From NCBI GenBank assembly GCA_902761535.1, contig CACWKS010000003.1:10104-74103 (forward strand): DNA of 64,000 nucleotides, in the 5' to 3' direction. The translations under genes and the position numbers were made by a program. This DNA is from an uncultured Pseudomonadota bacterium. GTDB lineage: Bacteria > Pseudomonadota > Alphaproteobacteria > RF32 > CAG-239. A model generated the notes under the pieces. The model saw only the letters and a program-made list of their open reading frames with translations, made no database searches and was not told the DNA's origin. This document shows, in pieces, positions 1 to 9,837 of the stretch (the first letter of the stretch is position 1; each line of letters starts with the position of its first letter).

Positions 1-3
1 AGC

Positions 4-34
4 GAAAGCGAACGAAGTAAGGCATCTTCGAATT
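4..34 (+). repeat. 31-bp repeat, left copy, upstream of flagellin
   Basis: This 31-bp stretch is identical to positions 1930-1960 on the far side of the flagellin gene, in the same orientation. The sequence that follows (57-92, TTATTCG...GGCTCAGG..TGACA) resembles 2045-2080 of the right copy. It therefore looks like a partial copy of the same palindromic element, cut by the window edge. No coding function is seen. Confidence 0.8.
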
Positions 35-112
35 ATTTAAAAATTCGTAGCCCCCTTATTCGCCTCATTTCAATCGGCTCAGGGGTGACAAGTATATCGG
101 AAGGAGGGTGTT

Positions 113-1897
113 ATGGCAGTTAACATAACATTGACCTCCTCGATGCGGAGCAACTTGTGTGCGTTGAAGAATCTCACCACCCAGATGAACAAGACGCAGA
201 ACAGGTTAGCAACCGGATTGAAAGTAAACACAGCAATTGACAATGCCAGCAGTTATTATCAGGCACGTGCGCTTAATAATCGAGCGAGCGATTTGGATGC
301 TTTGTTAGACAGTATGGGACAGAGCATACAAATCATAAACACAGCGATAAAAGGATTAGAAAAATCGGGAGAGATGCTGGAGCAAGCGGCGGTGATAGCC
401 GAGCAAGCCTATGAGGCCGCAATTATACCGGAGAAAGCATGGTTTGAAGCCCAAGTCGGACCGAACGGTGCGGTTGTATCAACAGCACAAGAATTGAAAG
501 ATGCGGTAAACTCTGGCAAAGAAACGATTTGTGTGTATGGTAAGATTGATTATTTTGAAGATCAAACTTTGACTATGAAAGCCAATCAAAAATTAGTGGG
601 AACCGAATATTTTACCGGCTACACTGGCAACAAGAAATTCTCGGAAATTAATTTTAAGGGAACGCAACAAAATGCTATAAATACGGGTGAAAATAGCTTA
701 ATTTCTGATTTATGTTTAAATTTTGAGAGTAATAGTTTAACAACTTCAAATTTTATAGCGGCTAGTTCTGTTGAGAAAGTTTATTTAATAAACCTTGATA
801 TCAATCATAATGTTTATAGCTCCATTAATGGAAATTTGCAGGGAGTTATTAAATCTATTGATAATGCGAAAATAAATGTAGGGGGAATAGTAAATATTAA
901 TAGTTTAGGTGCAAGATCTGGATTTGCTTTAGATAATTCTGCGCAACTGACCATAGATGAAAATGCTAAAGTAAATATAATATGCAAAGATACTACTTGG
1001 GGAATGGCATTAGTCTATAATAATTCAGCTATTAATATATATGGTAAATTAAATGCTATGACAGATTATTATTGTATTTTGGGAAATAAAACGAATGGCG
1101 GTGCACAATTAAATATTTACAAAGATGCTGAATTAACAATAAAACATCTTTATGTAAGACTGGGTAAGAGTAATGAAGATATTTATAATAAAATTGATAT
1201 AGAAGAAGGTGCAAAAATTAATATAAATGACAGCAAAGGAAAAGTTTATTTATTAAGTCGTGGTTATCAATATACTAATAGTACTGATTCTAATGTTAAT
1301 ATTTATTCTACGACTTTAAAAAATAGTAACAAATTTAAATCTTATAGTGCTGTTATAAATTGGGATAATTTTGCTAATACTGAGGTGGACGAGGCAGAAG
1401 ATGAAAAAGTTTTAGCACAAAGCTTTGAGCAATACGGCACGATGATGAATTCGTTTGATGAGATAGTTGAAGAGAGCAGTTATTTGGGAGTTAATTTGTT
1501 GACCGGCGGGGCAATGACAACAATATTCAATGAAAATCGAGATCATAGTTTTGTGGTACAAGGCGAAGATATGAGAGCCGAGAGTTTAGGAATTACGATG
1601 AGAGAGTGGAACACACGCGAAGACATAGCAGCAAGCATTAAAGAGATAAAAGCGGCGATGGGCAAAGTTCGCGATATGGTAGAAAGTTTAGGTAATAATT
1701 TGAGCATAATTCAGACGAGAGAAAACTTCACCGACAAGCTGATAGATGTTTTACAGACCGGAGCTGATGATCTGGTTTTGGCAGATATGAATGAGGAATC
1801 GGCGAATTATCTCGCCTTGCAAACCCGCAACAATTTAGCGGTTAATGCTTTGGCTTTGACCGCACAAAGTGGAAATGCCGTATTAAAACTATTCTAA
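113..1897 (+). CDS. Flagellin with beta-helix-like variable domain
   Basis: Filament subunit exported by the flagellar type III system. Residues 1-105 have the heptad-rich flagellin N-terminus (RLATGLKVNTAIDNASS), and about 430-594 form the matching C-terminal D1/D0 part ending QTRNNLAVNALALTAQSGNAVLKLF-like. Between them, about residues 118-425 are not a normal flagellin D2/D3. They begin with STAQELKDAV and continue with many short strands of the type INIYGK, LNIYKDAELTI, KIDIEEGAKINI, as in right-handed beta-helix (pectate lyase-like) folds. This block is much richer in A+T than both ends. The start is supported by AAGGAGGG at 101-108. No other flagellar gene is in the window. Flagellin identity is firm; the beta-helix reading rests on strand pattern only. 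Confidence 0.88.
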   Translation: MAVNITLTSSMRSNLCALKNLTTQMNKTQNRLATGLKVNTAIDNASSYYQARALNNRASDLDALLDSMGQSIQIINTAIKGLEKSGEMLEQAAVIAEQAYEAAIIPEKAWFEAQVGPNGAVVSTAQELKDAVNSGKETICVYGKIDYFEDQTLTMKANQKLVGTEYFTGYTGNKKFSEINFKGTQQNAINTGENSLISDLCLNFESNSLTTSNFIAASSVEKVYLINLDINHNVYSSINGNLQGVIKSIDNAKINVGGIVNINSLGARSGFALDNSAQLTIDENAKVNIICKDTTWGMALVYNNSAINIYGKLNAMTDYYCILGNKTNGGAQLNIYKDAELTIKHLYVRLGKSNEDIYNKIDIEEGAKININDSKGKVYLLSRGYQYTNSTDSNVNIYSTTLKNSNKFKSYSAVINWDNFANTEVDEAEDEKVLAQSFEQYGTMMNSFDEIVEESSYLGVNLLTGGAMTTIFNENRDHSFVVQGEDMRAESLGITMREWNTREDIAASIKEIKAAMGKVRDMVESLGNNLSIIQTRENFTDKLIDVLQTGADDLVLADMNEESANYLALQTRNNLAVNALALTAQSGNAVLKLF

Positions 1898-1903
1898 TAA
1901 ACA

Positions 1904-2083
1904 AAAACCTGTCATGCCCTTAAGGGAGTGAAAGCGAACGAAGTAAGGCATCTTCGAATTTTTTTAAATAAAGCAAAAATAAGGAAGTATTTTATCCCCT
2001 CTTATCCCCTTGCTTGCAAGGGGAAGGACAAAACGGAAGATGCCTTATTCGCGGTTTGCAACCGCTCAGGCATGACAGGTTTT
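1904..2083. repeat. MITE-like palindromic element
   Basis: The ends are a perfect 15-bp inverted repeat, AAAACCTGTCATGCC at 1904-1918 against its complement at 2069-2083. An inner inverted pair, TAAGGCATCTTC at 1944-1955 and its complement at 2036-2047, lies inside. The element carries the 31-bp sequence also present at 4-34. An open frame through it (1928-2173) is repeat-derived and shows no protein features. The pattern fits a small non-autonomous mobile or palindromic repeat. Confidence 0.7.
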
Positions 2084-2089
2084 AAATTT

Positions 2090-2129
2090 GCCGAGATTGC
2101 CTCGGCGATTTTATCGCCTCGCAATGACG
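2090..2129. repeat. Palindromic 'cctcgcaatgacg' repeat
   Basis: The stretch reads GCCGAGATTGCCTCGGCG..CGCCTCGCAATGACG, with CCGAG/CTCGG and GGCGAT/ATCGCC pairing within it. Dispersed repeats with a CTCGCAATGAC core are common in alphaproteobacterial and other genomes. It directly follows the MITE-like element, so 1900-2170 is a cluster of repeats rather than coding sequence. Confidence 0.6.
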
Positions 2130-2170
2130 TTAAAGGGGCGCCGATTGAGGCGATGACAGATTATAATTTG

Positions 2171-2205
2171 TAAAAAAATCTCGGCTTAATTGAATAAGCC
2201 GAGAT
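2171..2205 (-). terminator. Rho-independent terminator of the BI-1-like gene
   Basis: The inverted repeat ATCTCGGCTTA (2178-2188) / TAAGCCGAGAT (2195-2205) is followed on the minus strand by a run of seven T. It lies 38 bp past the stop of the minus-strand gene at 2243. Confidence 0.85.
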
Positions 2206-2242
2206 ATGTATATTGAATTTAAATCTTTTAAAATTTAGATTT

Positions 2243-2965
2243 TTAGCGACGATCGCCTAAAAAACGAAGCAAATACAAGAACAGATTGATGAAATCAAGA
2301 TATAATTGCAAGGCTCCGCTTAGGGCTTTTTTAGAGGAAATTTCAGTATCGTCGGCAGGGTGATACATCAGTTTAAGAGCTTGGGTATCATAAGCAGTCA
2401 GGCCGCTGAAAATTACTACTCCGATAACGGATAGTGCCCAGTCAAATCCGCTGCTTTTAACAAACAGGTTAACTAACATGGCAATAATAAGTCCGATTAG
2501 TCCCATATGTAAGAAAGCACCCATGCCGGTTAAGTTACGTTTGGTGGTGTATCCCCATAGACTTAATCCTCCGAAAGCACCGGCTGAAATTAAAAATACT
2601 CGAGTAAGGCTGGCTCCGGTGTAAAGCAGTAAAATCGGGGTTAAGCTTATTCCCATAGTGGCGGCATAGCACCAAAAGAGAAGGCGTACCTGAGCAGCAG
2701 TGCCACGACTTATAACCCATCCGAAGGCAAAAACCATAATTAACGGAGCTATAAAGGCAATCCAGCCGAGCACAGACAGAGTTGCTCCGCCGTCGGGAGT
2801 GATGTTAAAAAATACTCCGAGTAGTGAAGTATTAGCGACAAGCCATGCACAAAGAGCTGTCAGGCAAAGACCGGCCGCCATATAATTATATATTTTTTGC
2901 ATATAGCTACGCAGACCTACATCAACAGATGCAGAGGCTGTTTGAGAATAAATTTCGTTTTGCAT
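2243..2965 (-). CDS. Bax inhibitor-1 (YccA/YbhL) family membrane protein
   Basis: A 240-residue integral membrane protein with about seven hydrophobic segments. Family marks include GLSLWGYTTKRNLTGMGAFLHMGLIG and, near the end, TAYDTQALK...ALQLYLDFINLFLYLLRFLG, the usual C-terminal signature of the BI-1/TMBIM family (pH-sensitive calcium leak or stress-linked proteins; in bacteria YccA modulates FtsH). The longer frame begins at 2992, but AAGGA lies 8 nt before the ATG at 2965, so MQNEIYSQ is the better start. It is monocistronic with its own terminator. Confidence 0.9.
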   Translation of the reverse strand: MQNEIYSQTASASVDVGLRSYMQKIYNYMAAGLCLTALCAWLVANTSLLGVFFNITPDGGATLSVLGWIAFIAPLIMVFAFGWVISRGTAAQVRLLFWCYAATMGISLTPILLLYTGASLTRVFLISAGAFGGLSLWGYTTKRNLTGMGAFLHMGLIGLIIAMLVNLFVKSSGFDWALSVIGVVIFSGLTAYDTQALKLMYHPADDTEISSKKALSGALQLYLDFINLFLYLLRFLGDRR

Positions 2966-3051
2966 AGTGTTAATCCTTATAGTTATGTTCATCCAATAAT
3001 ATAGTTTATCGATGATTAAAAATCAATAAAATCATAATAATTTTTGCTGAT

Positions 3052-6000
3052 TTAGGGTATTTCCATCATTTGGGCGGTATTAGTCCATAAGATACATGTG
3101 GTGATTTTTTTGTCAGGGTATATTTCAGAAATTAACTTTTTATAGGCTTTTAACTGTTTGATGTAGCTTAAAGGAACGTCGGCCAAATTCTTAGCAGCGG
3201 GACGATTGGTTTTGTAGTCAATGATCATGACTTCTTGCGGAAGAATGACTAATCGATCGATTTGTCCGGATATTACACGATTATCAACTTTACCCATGAC
3301 AGATACTTCAGAAAGACAATTATGAGAGAATATATCGGAAAATTGCGGAGAATTTACAAGGCGTAAAACTTCGCCAATAATTTTTTCTTGTTCCTGCGGC
3401 GAAAAATCTGTTCCTTGCTTATTAATATATGTGCGAATTATTTTTTCGCGTTCGGATGAATTGCGGGCGGGTAAAAATTGCAACAGTTTATGAATAAGAT
3501 TGCCGCGGGCATAAAGCTTTGCGTTGTTTGTTGATGATAATGGTGATAGTGCAGATATATTTTGCTCATCAAGATGTGACGGGGTTAAGGGTTTTGACAA
3601 AGGAGTTTCTGTTTTGGGATTATTATTAACCCAAGGAGCAGAAATAGGAGAATGCGAGCTATTGTCAGAGATTTTGTTCGGACTGAGATTTGTTAAAGAT
3701 TTAATGTCGTAAACAAAATTTCCGGAGGAGTCAGCGTTTGATATTTTACTTAAGCTTTGTTTGCATATTTCATACCAGGAATTTTCGTTGGGAGAATTTT
3801 TGCCGGTATAGCCGCAAATGAAAAGTTGTTCGCCGGCACGAGTAAGGGCAACATACAGCAATCGATTATATTCTTCTATAATGGAATTTTGTTGTTTGTT
3901 TTGCAATTGGATACATTTTTCATCGTAATAATCCTTGCCTAAAGGATATAGCAAAGAATTATCATCTTTTTGCCAGCCGGCTTCCTGTTTGGCAGTTTTG
4001 AAACGTACAGTATCAGGAAGAATAACTACCGGAGCTTGAAGGCCTTTAGAACCGTGTACGGTCATAAGGCGGACAGCGTCAATGTTATTTTGTTCTAAGC
4101 TGCGTTTTATTTCCATATCATCGCTATCCATCCATTCAACGAATGTTTGTAAAGTTGGTATTCGTTCTTGTTCAAAAGATAAAGTTAAATTAATAAATTC
4201 ATCGAGAGCATCTTCACATTCCATACTTAAACGAGCGATAAATTTACGACGCCCTTGAAGATTGTTCAGTATATAACTGAAAAATTCAAAAGGACGAATA
4301 TTGCCGGACATAGCATAAAGATTTTGTAATATTAAGCAAGTAGAAGCAAAAGATGGATTTTGTTGTAATTGTTGCCATACGGAATTATTGCCGCGTTGAT
4401 AACATAATTGGAAAAGGTCGTCATCATTATGTCCGAAAAGAGGAGATTTGAGCAAGCAACAAAGATTTAAATCATCGTCGGGAAGTAAAACAAAACGAGC
4501 TGCCGACATTAAATCCATTACTACAATTTGTTCATTAAGATTGATTTTATCAATACCGGTAATGTTAACATTGGCATTTTTGCAGGCTCGAACCATTTCT
4601 TCAGCAAAAGAATTACGTCTTTGAATTAAAATTAAAAAATCGCTGTAACGCAGAGGAGTTCCGTCAGCTTTGAGTTCATGAGAAGTTACTTTGTGATGGA
4701 TTAATTCGGCAATTTTTTGGGCTAAAACCGATGAAGCTGATTGGACGGTCAGACGCTCAACAGGGGGGAGCCATATATCATCTGAAGTGTTTTCCGAATG
4801 CGGATAGGTTAATTCCCAAAGTTCAACATGTCCACATTCACCAATTCGTGAGGGAATGTGATGGATATTTTGATGCGGAGAAACTACACCTTTTATGGCA
4901 GATGAGTCGGTAAAAACGGTGTTTACCATATCTAATACGGCTGAAGTTGAACGAAATGAAGTTTCCATGTTAACGGTTTGAAAATTAGGTGTTGATGCGG
5001 CAAAATAATCATGCATTTTCTCAAATGCTTTGACATCAGCACCTTGGAATGAATAGATTGATTGTTTGCGGTCGCCTACGACAAAAACGGTGGGTGATAG
5101 AGATTTGCTGCCGTTACCGGCAAAAAATTCTTTTGACAATGCTTGGATGATTGACCATTGTTCAGGTGATGTGTCCTGCGCTTCATCAATTAGAATGTGG
5201 TCAATGCCGCCATCAAGTTTGTAAAGTACCCAATCAGCCACCTGAGGAGAGTGTAGTAATTGAGAAGTTTTGGTAATTAAATCATTGTAGTCCATTTTGG
5301 ATTTTGCAGTTTTGGCTTGGCGATATCTTTCGATTATTTCACGAGCCAGTGTCAGCACGGCAGTTGTGGCATCTCGCAAATTGATGCTGCGCAATGATTG
5401 ATTGCAAGCGATTGTGCGATTACATTCGTTAAGATAAATTTGAGACGCATCGGGAAAAAGTTCTTGAGATTTTTTTACCAGAAAATTTTTTTGGGGAGAA
5501 TCTTTTTGAGTCAGCAAAATAGAATGATAGGCTTCAAAATCTTGGGCAATAACGGCATCTTGTAATTGTTGGCCGATTGTTTGAGATTTCGGTGTTCCTG
5601 CATCAAGGGCTTGTAATAGGATTTGTATGTTATTTTGAGGTAAATCTTCCCAAAATTGTTTTAGTAGTGATGAAGCAGTTAAATTTTCGGGCAGATTTAA
5701 TGTTAAGGATATATGATTTAAGGCCTGCTTAAAATCAGGAAATGAGTTAAAATAACTTTCCAGCATATTACAATTATCGGTTATTGACGATAAAATTTTA
5801 GGAAAGGAATATTCGCTGCAATTAGCGGCAAGATAGCTTAATGCTGATATCAGATTGTCAGGAGGAAAGTTTAAAATATCTTGTTTTATTTGGGTTAAAG
5901 TTTCCTGAGTTTCGCGGTCATCCATAACCTCAAAATAGGGTGATATTTTAGCTTCTAAAGGAAAACGTTTGAGAATTTCTTGGCAAAAGCTGTGAATGGT

Positions 6001-6378
6001 TTGAATTTTTATCCCATCAGGTGTGTCGAGTACTAAAGCAAATAATCGACGGGCTTGTGCCATAGAATCGATGTCGGCAGGCAGTTTTTGTAATTCTTTT
6101 ATCAATTCTTTATCGTCAATTACAGCCCATTGAGAAAGTTTGTCAAGTATGCGGTTGTTCATTTCTGAGGCGGCGGCTTTAGTATAAGTCAGGCATAATA
6201 TACGAGAAGGATTTGCTCCTTCAAGCAAAAGACGTAATACGCGATCTGATAATACTTTGGTTTTACCACTGCCGGCAGAAGCTTCTACCCATATTGATTT
6301 TGAGGGATCTGAAGCGTTTTGTTGTTGCGATGAAGCTAAAGCTATAAGATGTTCTTTTTGGGCTTTTAGATCTGTCAA
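3052..6378 (-). CDS. addA: AddA, helicase-nuclease subunit A
   Basis: Large subunit of the AddAB helicase-nuclease that resects double-strand ends for RecA recombination. About 1108 residues, normal for alphaproteobacterial AddA. UvrD-type motifs are clear: Walker A ASAGSGKT near residue 36, LIDEAQDTSPEQW (Walker B), VVGDRKQSIYSFQGAD, and MTVHGSKGLQAPVVILPD. The C-terminus has the RecB-like nuclease motif GQIDRLVI...MIIDYKTNRP. The start appears to be TTG at 6376-6378, overlapping the TGA stop of addB as TTGA with AAGGAGAT upstream, so translation is probably coupled. Confidence 0.95.
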   Translation of the reverse strand: MTDLKAQKEHLIALASSQQQNASDPSKSIWVEASAGSGKTKVLSDRVLRLLLEGANPSRILCLTYTKAAASEMNNRILDKLSQWAVIDDKELIKELQKLPADIDSMAQARRLFALVLDTPDGIKIQTIHSFCQEILKRFPLEAKISPYFEVMDDRETQETLTQIKQDILNFPPDNLISALSYLAANCSEYSFPKILSSITDNCNMLESYFNSFPDFKQALNHISLTLNLPENLTASSLLKQFWEDLPQNNIQILLQALDAGTPKSQTIGQQLQDAVIAQDFEAYHSILLTQKDSPQKNFLVKKSQELFPDASQIYLNECNRTIACNQSLRSINLRDATTAVLTLAREIIERYRQAKTAKSKMDYNDLITKTSQLLHSPQVADWVLYKLDGGIDHILIDEAQDTSPEQWSIIQALSKEFFAGNGSKSLSPTVFVVGDRKQSIYSFQGADVKAFEKMHDYFAASTPNFQTVNMETSFRSTSAVLDMVNTVFTDSSAIKGVVSPHQNIHHIPSRIGECGHVELWELTYPHSENTSDDIWLPPVERLTVQSASSVLAQKIAELIHHKVTSHELKADGTPLRYSDFLILIQRRNSFAEEMVRACKNANVNITGIDKINLNEQIVVMDLMSAARFVLLPDDDLNLCCLLKSPLFGHNDDDLFQLCYQRGNNSVWQQLQQNPSFASTCLILQNLYAMSGNIRPFEFFSYILNNLQGRRKFIARLSMECEDALDEFINLTLSFEQERIPTLQTFVEWMDSDDMEIKRSLEQNNIDAVRLMTVHGSKGLQAPVVILPDTVRFKTAKQEAGWQKDDNSLLYPLGKDYYDEKCIQLQNKQQNSIIEEYNRLLYVALTRAGEQLFICGYTGKNSPNENSWYEICKQSLSKISNADSSGNFVYDIKSLTNLSPNKISDNSSHSPISAPWVNNNPKTETPLSKPLTPSHLDEQNISALSPLSSTNNAKLYARGNLIHKLLQFLPARNSSEREKIIRTYINKQGTDFSPQEQEKIIGEVLRLVNSPQFSDIFSHNCLSEVSVMGKVDNRVISGQIDRLVILPQEVMIIDYKTNRPAAKNLADVPLSYIKQLKAYKKLISEIYPDKKITTCILWTNTAQMMEIP

Positions 6379-9257
6379 TTGTCATCTCCTTCATCTTTAA
6401 CCGACCATTCTTTGACGCGGGCTAAGTGTTCATAATCGGAATATTCAGGAACGTGTTTGGGATTAGGACGACTTAAATAACCGGTTTCAACATGGGCAAA
6501 AAGATTAATTATTTCGATAAGATGTTCTTTGGTTTTGTCAAGCAATTGCTCTAAATTATCGGTAATACTAACGATTTTATCACCTAATTTCCAATACATA
6601 AGTCGGTTAATTTCTGCGGGTGGCAGGTTTGTAAATCCACCTGTTTGGGCGATAAGTGCTTCAATGGGGAGTTGAGGAGCATAGCCGGCTTTTACTTCTT
6701 TGGCAGAACGAGCTCGACCGGTTTTATAATCTATAATATTATATTTTTTATCATAAGTCAGATCTATACGGTCAGCTTTGGCATAAATTTCGAACGTTCC
6801 CATGAGGGTATTTTCTAAGAACAGTTTGCCCCATATTTCGCTATGGATATGAGCTATTTGTTGACGATAATTTTTCTCTTGAGCAATAATCCATTCAATT
6901 ATTTGTTTAAATTTCGGCAGCCAAAATGTAGTTTTTTCGGCGGAAAAATCCGCTTGTTGAAAAGCGACATCGCCCATTGATAAGAGTATCTCTTCGGCGT
7001 TTTCCGGAAGTTGTTCGGGGTATTTGCGAGCAAAATCGTTAAGGACCTGATGAACTAAATTACCGAAATCAGATTGGTCAGCGGTGGTATCTAATTCATC
7101 AAGAGGTTTTAATTGCAAAATATATTCGGCAAATACACTATATGGATCACGCAAGAGCTTTTCAAATGCAGTTGCCGAAAGTTTGTGAGGACGGGCATCT
7201 AAAGGAGGGTGCGGATTGGGCGGTAACAATTTAATGATTTCAGATGGCTGAGGTTGATCGATATATTGACATAATTGAGTGTAATAAGTATCTTGAAGTC
7301 GGATTATATCTATATTTAAGGCTTGCAGAACCGTAGTGAGACGAAGCCACCAACGCGATTTTAGAGTTTGGGCACCGTCGTTCATTTGACTACGAGAAAG
7401 GTAGACAGTTTCAGCACCCAATAAATTAGAAAAATCAAGAGCCGATACTCCGATTTGTTGTTCAGGTTGATTAAGCCCGAAATCGCGTTTCATCGGACGC
7501 GACATCCAAGGGTCATTTTCCGGTGACTGCGGCCAAATTCCTTCGTTACATCCTCCGATAACAATTATATCATAGTGATTTAAGCGAGCTTCCAGAGAAC
7601 CGAGAATTTTTATTCTGGGATGTGTTGCAACAGAGTTGCGGACAGTAATGCCACTCATAAGTTTTTCAAGAAGGCTTATATAATCCTCAGGTGTTACGGT
7701 ATCTATGAGATTAGATTTATCTAATAGTTCAGCAATAAAATCAGCACCGGCTTTGCCATCGTCATTTTGCCAAAGAGTTAATTGTCGAGAGGATGTCTGG
7801 CCGCTTAATTTTTCGCAGATACTTATGTGTTGTTGTAACAAGTCGCCAAAGGCAACCGAAGGTTGATTTAAAAGCTCGGTAAGAGGTTGGATAGTTTCAA
7901 GTATCGAATCTAAAAAGTTTTGAGCTTCATTATCAGATTGTTTAAGGCGCCATATGATTTTATCCACTTTTTCGGCATCGGCTCGATTATTTTTACAAGC
8001 ATCATATAAAAAACAATTTTTAAGCAGAGCTAAACAAATCGGTTTTGATGACGGGTTCATGGCTGCTGAAGCGACCAAGCGTATAAATATTCCCCAAGGG
8101 GATAAAGACAAAGGAATTCCGGCAGAATCGTCAACACTTATATTCCAACGACGAAGTTCTCCACATACGCGACGGGCTAAATTACGATCCTGAGTGACCA
8201 AAGCAATGGTTTTATTCGGGGATTCAAGGGTATGACGGATTAACAGAGCAATACTGAGAGCTTCTTCGCGAATATCGTTGCATTCCATAAGATGAAGACC
8301 TGTTATGGCATCAGTGGTTATTGAATTATTTAAATTACGCCATAAATGTGACATTTGAGCAGGACGCATAATTTCACTGATGAGTTTTTCGCGCATAATG
8401 TTTTGAGGAGGAACTAAATCAACTATTTGCGAGCGATTTAATTGCAGAAAATCCAACAATTGTTTGAGCTCGTATTGCGGGTGGGATTCATCAATACATT
8501 CCCAAGCATCATTGTCTAAAAATTTATCCAGACCGGCTAAATAAATTTCTCCGTTAGGTAGATGAAAAACAGTATTGACTAATTCTTTCATAATGGGTGA
8601 TACGGCTGTGGTTCCGGCAATAATTATTCTTTGGTCGGTCGGATTAGCTTGCCATATTTCACATTGTTTACGCATTAACAAATTGCGCCGGGTAACGGTA
8701 TCAACAACTGATTGTTCATCCAGTATTTTGGGCCAGTAGTGAGTGAGAATAGTTAAAAATTTGATGGTTTCTTGCCAATGAATAGCATATTCGTCAGGTA
8801 TGATTTTTTCTAAATTGCTCCAATCAAGATTGTGAAGAGAAACATTATCGAGCAGATTTCCCAGTGTGCCGGCTAATTCACAAGCCTGAGAAATGGTTAT
8901 AGCTGTCAGACCAAATTCTTGGTATCGTTTCGTGATGAGTTTGGTGAGGAGTAAGGTTCTTTCTAAAGGGGATATAGCTCTGGGAATATTCAGGGAATCG
9001 GTGTAACTTTGCGGGTTAACAAGTAGTATTTCATCTTCGTTGATATCTCCGATGGCACGCATTTGCGGCAATAACATCGGCTCCATGCCTTTTAAGCGTA
9101 CGAAAGCATCGGCTAAAGAACGGCAAGCACGGCGGTTAGGCAATAAAATTAAGATATCAACCAAGGATTGGTGGTCATCTGTGCAGTCATTTAGCAGTTT
9201 TTGAGCCAGAGTGTCGACAAAGCAACAAGATGAAGAAATGTTATAGATTTTTGCCAT
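6375..9257 (-). CDS. addB: AddB, nuclease subunit B
   Basis: Partner of AddA in double-strand break repair, about 960 residues. It has the inactivated helicase-like body typical of AddB (LLPNRRACRSLADAF, VIGGCNEGIWPQ) and a C-terminal PD-(D/E)XK nuclease with DRIDLTYDKKYNIIDYKTGRA. No intact Walker A is visible, as in alphaproteobacterial AddB. The longest frame starts at 9266, but the only GGA upstream is 2 nt from that ATG and better placed for the ATG at 9257 (MAKIYNIS). It overlaps the end of rdgB, within the operon glgA-rph-rdgB-addB-addA. Confidence 0.93.
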   Translation of the reverse strand: MAKIYNISSSCCFVDTLAQKLLNDCTDDHQSLVDILILLPNRRACRSLADAFVRLKGMEPMLLPQMRAIGDINEDEILLVNPQSYTDSLNIPRAISPLERTLLLTKLITKRYQEFGLTAITISQACELAGTLGNLLDNVSLHNLDWSNLEKIIPDEYAIHWQETIKFLTILTHYWPKILDEQSVVDTVTRRNLLMRKQCEIWQANPTDQRIIIAGTTAVSPIMKELVNTVFHLPNGEIYLAGLDKFLDNDAWECIDESHPQYELKQLLDFLQLNRSQIVDLVPPQNIMREKLISEIMRPAQMSHLWRNLNNSITTDAITGLHLMECNDIREEALSIALLIRHTLESPNKTIALVTQDRNLARRVCGELRRWNISVDDSAGIPLSLSPWGIFIRLVASAAMNPSSKPICLALLKNCFLYDACKNNRADAEKVDKIIWRLKQSDNEAQNFLDSILETIQPLTELLNQPSVAFGDLLQQHISICEKLSGQTSSRQLTLWQNDDGKAGADFIAELLDKSNLIDTVTPEDYISLLEKLMSGITVRNSVATHPRIKILGSLEARLNHYDIIVIGGCNEGIWPQSPENDPWMSRPMKRDFGLNQPEQQIGVSALDFSNLLGAETVYLSRSQMNDGAQTLKSRWWLRLTTVLQALNIDIIRLQDTYYTQLCQYIDQPQPSEIIKLLPPNPHPPLDARPHKLSATAFEKLLRDPYSVFAEYILQLKPLDELDTTADQSDFGNLVHQVLNDFARKYPEQLPENAEEILLSMGDVAFQQADFSAEKTTFWLPKFKQIIEWIIAQEKNYRQQIAHIHSEIWGKLFLENTLMGTFEIYAKADRIDLTYDKKYNIIDYKTGRARSAKEVKAGYAPQLPIEALIAQTGGFTNLPPAEINRLMYWKLGDKIVSITDNLEQLLDKTKEHLIEIINLFAHVETGYLSRPNPKHVPEYSDYEHLARVKEWSVKDEGDDN

Positions 9258-9837
9258 TGAATTCATTATCCAGAAATAGTTTTAAGGCTTTTCCACGATG
9301 AGAGATTGCAGATTTTTCTTCAGTGGTAAGCTCGGCAAAAGTTTTGTTAAAACCATCGGGAATAAATACAGGATCGTAGCCGAAGCCATTGTTACCGTGA
9401 GGGTTTGGAGTAATTATTCCATTAACCCGCCCCTCATAAAAACGAGTAGGATTATCGGGTATTTTGAGAGCAATTACGCATGAAAAGTGAGCAGACCAAT
9501 CTGTGGAAGAAGAAGCTTTTAATTCTTGGAGTAATTTGGTTATGGCAAGGTTAAAGTCTCGATGCGGGGCATAGCGAGCAGAATATATACCGGGACGACC
9601 ATTTAAGGCATCGACACAGAGTCCGGAATCATCGGCCAGGCAAGGTTTTCCGGATATTGATGATAGGACTTCAGCCTTTAGAGCGGCATTTTCTGCAAAG
9701 CTTTGTCCTGTTTCCTCAACATCAGGAAGATTTAAATCATCTGCAGAATATATTTTAACTTTGTATGGAGCCAAAATATTTTTAATCTCGGATATTTTTC
9801 CCGAATTGTGAGAGGCAATAACCAGTTCTTTCAACAT
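9241..9837 (-). CDS. rdgB: RdgB/HAM1 dITP/XTP pyrophosphatase
   Basis: Hydrolyses non-canonical purine nucleotides (dITP, XTP) to monophosphates, keeping them out of DNA. Full length at 198 residues, with family motifs SHNSGKISEI near the start, DDSGLCVDALNGRPGIYSAR, FGYDPVFIPDG and SHRGKALK at the end. It overlaps the end of rph by 7 bp and the start of addB, so the three are translated from one message. rph-rdgB is a common pair in alphaproteobacteria. Confidence 0.95.
   Translation of the reverse strand: MLKELVIASHNSGKISEIKNILAPYKVKIYSADDLNLPDVEETGQSFAENAALKAEVLSSISGKPCLADDSGLCVDALNGRPGIYSARYAPHRDFNLAITKLLQELKASSSTDWSAHFSCVIALKIPDNPTRFYEGRVNGIITPNPHGNNGFGYDPVFIPDGFNKTFAELTTEEKSAISHRGKALKLFLDNEFNGKNL

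Noticed and set aside
1928-2173. 81-codon open frame after flagellin
   Set aside because: It runs entirely through palindromic repeats and has no SD or protein features.
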